Shown: positions 16,324-19,004 of the stretch, one piece after another
How positions within the stretch are numbered: the first letter of the stretch is position 1
Layout of the letters: each line of letters starts with the position of its first letter
NCBI GenBank assembly: GCA_946481265.1
Contig: CAMLNE010000036.1
Coordinates: 1 to 19,004 of the forward strand
DNA length: 19,004 nt
Reading direction: 5' to 3'
From: an uncultured Panacagrimonas sp.
GTDB lineage: Bacteria > Pseudomonadota > Gammaproteobacteria > Nevskiales > Nevskiaceae
The notes under the pieces: generated by a model
The model's database searches: none
What the model was told of the DNA's origin: nothing
Seen by the model: the letters and a program-made list of their open reading frames with translations, nothing else
Position numbers and translations under genes: made by a program

Positions 16324-18632
16324 ATTTCCACCATGAAGAACCGCACCAGCGCACGCGTGAAGACGATGCCCACCGGCTGCCAGCCGGCGCTCACCTTTGC
16401 GTTGCCGGTCAGGCCCGGCCGCAGGATTCCATCCGGGTCCAGGATCACCACCTGCACGCGCACGATGCGCCCGTAGGTTCCCTCCTCCGCATTGGGCGCC
16501 ACGCTGCGAACGGTCCCGCCGAAGCTGCGACCCGGGTAGGCCCAGAACTTGGCGGACACGCGCGCGTCGACGGCGATCGCTCCCACCGAGGATTCCGGCA
16601 TGCGGATCTCGGCCAGCAGCTCGGAGGTGTCCTCGATGGTGGCGAGCAGTTCGCCGCGCTCGAGGTAGTCTCCGCGCGAGAACATCAGGCGCGGCGCCAC
16701 CACGTTACCGGCGATCGGCGCCGTGATGCGCGTGGCCTTGAGCTCCTCGTTGGCCAGGTCGAGCTCGGCCTGCACGCGGCGAAGATCCGCCTCCAGGCTC
16801 TGGATGCGCTCGCCCTGCGCCGGGCTGCCGACCAGGTCGAGCGCACGCTCGGCCTCGGCCAGTTCCTCGCGGGCGACCTCGGCGGCACCGCGCGCGCGAT
16901 CATGGTCCTGCGCCGTCACCGACTTGCTGCGATAGGCCCTGGCCAGGCGCTGGTACGCGGCGTCGGCGACGCTGGACGTGGTGCGCGCAGTGGCCACGCG
17001 CTGACGCGCCACCTCGATCTCCTCGGTCTTGGCTCCCTTGCGGGTCAGGGCGAGATCGGCCTGCAGGCTGGCGAGCTGCGCCTCGGCGGCCGCGACCTTG
17101 GCCCGCTGGGCGGTGTCGTCGATGCGCACGATGGCCTGGTCCGCCTCGACCTTGTCCCCCTCCTTGACCAGCACCTCGCGCACGTCGCCGGCGGTGAGCG
17201 CACGCACGTCGGCGCGCCCGCGCGGCAACACCTCGAATCCGCCGCTCGGCGCGTATGGATACGGCAGCAGGCAGACCACCAGCGCAACCGCCGCAAAGAT
17301 CATCTGGCGCCGCGAAGGGCGCCAGGGCTTCTTCGTCGAGCCGAGACTGGATCGCTCCACTGCGACCCTCGAATACTGCTTGACCATCAGGACACCCCAT
17401 GCACCCAGCAGGATTGCAACACCGGTTCCCTGGAAGCGGTGCTCCAGGACGACCCCGAGAAACCAGAGAATGAGCCCGACCGCGACGACCGTGAACAGAG
17501 TCACCAGCACGCCGTAGATCGCCAGCACGCGACGCGGCAGCCGCCGCGCCTGCGTCATCCAGGGACGCTCGACGCCGAACATCGCCGCCATCGACTGCCG
17601 CCGCAGGTCGAGCACGCCCAGCCAGTTGGCCAGCAGGAAATAGCCGTCGCGCTGCGCCAGCGGGTTCAGCCGCAGCAGCAGCGATATCGCCGAGGCCATC
17701 GCCGCCGACCAGGCCGCGCCGGCGATGCCCGGAATGATCGTGCTGGTCAGGAACCACACGACGATGCCCAGCACCATCAGCATCGCCGTGCCGACCAGCC
17801 CGGCGCCGACCACCCGTTGACGATCGGCCAGCCGCGCGCGCTCGGCGGCGCCGGAGCTGTCCACGAACAGGTAGGGAATGCAGCGGAGCAGGTAGCGGAT
17901 TCCCGCGCGCGGCCGTTCCGCGGTGAAGTGCGCCACCGCCGCGGCGCGGGCGGACATCGAGAAGAAATTGACGACCCACGCGGTCAGCGCGATTGCACCG
18001 AACAGTCCCCAGCCCGGCAGGTAGCGGTGGCTGAACACCACCCATTCACTGCGGTGCTCGTAGAGCAGCGACAGCACGATCGCGCACAGGGCCAGGAAGA
18101 CCGACATCCGGGCGCGCGAACGCAGCGGCCAGACCAGCAGATCACCGAATTCGAGCAGCATCCGCGGCCGCAGCGGCACGTCGATGCGTGCCGGCTCGCC
18201 CGGCCGGTCGCCGCCGCGAAACGTCACCGCGCCCAGCAGGCCGGGCTGCACCAGCGATCCCGGCACCGTCGATGGCGGCATCGCGCGGCGCGACGCACCG
18301 GACGACTCGCCGGTCCAGCCCAGGATCCGCCGCTCCTGGTCGGTCTGCGCCGGTGGCGGCAGCGGCTCGAGCCGGCCGGGCCGCATCAGCCCGCGCAGTC
18401 CCAGGTCGGCCACGAAACCCTGCAGCAGCGGCAGGGTGAGCGCCTGTGCCAGGCGTTGCCGGGCCTCCTCGAGAACCGCCCGCATGCTGCGCGTGCCGTC
18501 GAACAGGCGCGCAAGCTCGAAATCGACCCGGCCCATCAGCACCGGCTCGACACCGGCACCGCTCACCAGGAGATCCCCATCCGGCTGCAGGCGGCTCTCG
18601 GCCCGGAACAGGAGATAGGGGGAATCGAACAC
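16305..18632 (-). CDS. PqqD-like / degenerate M50 membrane / HlyD adaptor fusion, export protein
   Basis: 775 aa, from a GTG at 18632 directly after the TAG of the TolC-like gene, with GGAAG nearby as a possible ribosome site. Residues about 15-85 resemble a PqqD-like winged-helix domain (FELARLFDGTRSMRAVLEEA). Residues about 155-460 contain six or seven membrane helices and match the M50 site-2-protease-like domain found in HlyD fusions, including NPLAQRDGYFLLANWLGVLDLRR, which keeps the Asp329 motif. The HExxH zinc site appears lost: the aligned segment reads AAVAH at 231-235, so proteolysis is unlikely. Residues about 465-775 are a periplasmic adaptor: lipoyl halves (DVREVLVKEGDKVEADQAIV; ITAPIAGNVVAPR), a coiled-coil hairpin at about 505-635 and a C-terminal beta-barrel. 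With TolC upstream it probably forms an envelope-spanning channel; an energising transporter is not in this window. Confidence 0.88.
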   Translation of the reverse strand: MFDSPYLLFRAESRLQPDGDLLVSGAGVEPVLMGRVDFELARLFDGTRSMRAVLEEARQRLAQALTLPLLQGFVADLGLRGLMRPGRLEPLPPPAQTDQERRILGWTGESSGASRRAMPPSTVPGSLVQPGLLGAVTFRGGDRPGEPARIDVPLRPRMLLEFGDLLVWPLRSRARMSVFLALCAIVLSLLYEHRSEWVVFSHRYLPGWGLFGAIALTAWVVNFFSMSARAAAVAHFTAERPRAGIRYLLRCIPYLFVDSSGAAERARLADRQRVVGAGLVGTAMLMVLGIVVWFLTSTIIPGIAGAAWSAAMASAISLLLRLNPLAQRDGYFLLANWLGVLDLRRQSMAAMFGVERPWMTQARRLPRRVLAIYGVLVTLFTVVAVGLILWFLGVVLEHRFQGTGVAILLGAWGVLMVKQYSRVAVERSSLGSTKKPWRPSRRQMIFAAVALVVCLLPYPYAPSGGFEVLPRGRADVRALTAGDVREVLVKEGDKVEADQAIVRIDDTAQRAKVAAAEAQLASLQADLALTRKGAKTEEIEVARQRVATARTTSSVADAAYQRLARAYRSKSVTAQDHDRARGAAEVAREELAEAERALDLVGSPAQGERIQSLEADLRRVQAELDLANEELKATRITAPIAGNVVAPRLMFSRGDYLERGELLATIEDTSELLAEIRMPESSVGAIAVDARVSAKFWAYPGRSFGGTVRSVAPNAEEGTYGRIVRVQVVILDPDGILRPGLTGNAKVSAGWQPVGIVFTRALVRFFMVEMWSWIP

Positions 18633-19004
18633 CTACCGCACTTCCGAAGGCGTCCGCAGCAGACGGTCGAGCTGGTTCAGGTCGCGGTTCATGAGGATGC
18701 CGGCCGCCATCTTCAGGCGCAGGCCGTCGAGCATGTGGCTGTACCGCGATGCCGAGTAGGCGCGCTCGGCGTCGTAGCGTTCCTCCATCGCCCGCAGCAC
18801 CTCGGCGTTGGTGCGCGTACCGGCCTCGAAGCCGCCTTCGACCGAGGCTTCCGCAGCCCGCGCCGCCAGCAGGGCTTCACGCTGCGCCGGCACGCGGCTG
18901 TACGAGGCGAGCATGGCGCCGTGCGCGACGCGCACGTCGTGCTCCGCCTTGGCGCGCGCCGCCTCGACCAGCGTCTGCGCGCGCTGCGCCGAAGCGTCGG
19001 CCGC
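18633..19004 (-). CDS. TolC-family outer-membrane efflux protein, C-terminal part
   Basis: The frame is open to the right edge, so the 5' part lies beyond the window; the GTG at 18935 is internal. The 123 visible codons match the C-terminal repeat of TolC-like proteins: a long coiled helix (AQREALLAARAAEASVEGGFEAGTRTNAEVLRAMEERYDAERAYSASRYSHMLDGLRLKMAAGIL) with the hallmark GTRTNAEVL and the LxxAAG turn, followed by LNQLDRLL. Such proteins form trimeric outer-membrane channel-tunnels that dock with HlyD-type adaptors, as in the next gene. Its TAG stop abuts the GTG of that gene, so the two are co-translated. Confidence 0.88.
   Translation of the reverse strand, partial: AADASAQRAQTLVEAARAKAEHDVRVAHGAMLASYSRVPAQREALLAARAAEASVEGGFEAGTRTNAEVLRAMEERYDAERAYSASRYSHMLDGLRLKMAAGILMNRDLNQLDRLLRTPSEVR

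Noticed and set aside
14840..16354. In-frame upstream extension of the sulfotransferase on the minus strand
   Set aside because: The frame is open but overlaps the propeller gene in another frame and shows no domain. The ATG at 14839 with an ATGA overlap is the plausible start.
14749..16476. 575-aa plus-strand open frame
   Set aside because: It is the complement of the propeller gene, whose blade repeats are convincing; the plus-strand translation shows no recognisable features.

Overview
The window is a gene-dense, high-GC stretch (about 70% by eye) from a Gram-negative bacterium. TolC, HlyD-type and lipoprotein genes show the envelope type. Codon use and gene style suggest a proteobacterium, perhaps a gammaproteobacterium, but no marker gene fixes the lineage. 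Eleven protein genes form two convergent, tightly packed gene strings that enter from the two edges and meet at about 13.5-13.9 kb. No promoter, tRNA, rRNA or CRISPR array was seen.

Plus-strand string (1-13507, eight genes). It opens with the 3' part of a PUFA-synthase/PfaA-like multidomain polyketide synthase (at least three tandem ACPs, pseudo-KR, KR, tail). Next comes a 1619-aa second synthase subunit with KS, AT, a double-hotdog DH and its own C-terminal phosphopantetheinyl transferase. Six accessory genes follow: an alkaline-phosphatase-superfamily phosphodiesterase, a XAT-type hexapeptide acyltransferase, a free-standing acyl carrier protein, an alpha/beta hydrolase, a secreted PHB-depolymerase/LpqC-like esterase and a lipoprotein of unrecognised family. 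Nearly every junction is an ATGA/GTGA overlap, so the set is probably co-transcribed and translationally coupled. I read it as one lipid or polyketide pathway: iterative chain building on tandem ACPs, then tailoring and transfer through the free ACP, acyltransferase, phosphodiesterase and hydrolase, then steps in or beyond the periplasm by the esterase and lipoprotein.

Convergent region (13508-13924). There is no gene here. It holds a 256-bp MITE-like element with 22-bp terminal inverted repeats (one mismatch) whose left end supplies the stop codon of the lipoprotein gene. Inside are a second 12-bp inverted repeat and a strong 9-bp hairpin. A GC-rich hairpin lies between the element and the minus-strand genes.

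Minus-strand string (19004-13925, four genes, transcribed right to left). It contains a TolC-family outer-membrane protein (partial at the right edge), a fusion of a PqqD-like N-terminus, a degenerate M50-type membrane domain and an HlyD adaptor, a cytosolic-looking beta-propeller protein, and a PAPS-dependent sulfotransferase-like protein. This looks like an envelope-spanning export route joined to a tailoring enzyme. Whether it serves the product of the plus-strand synthase is inference from adjacency only.
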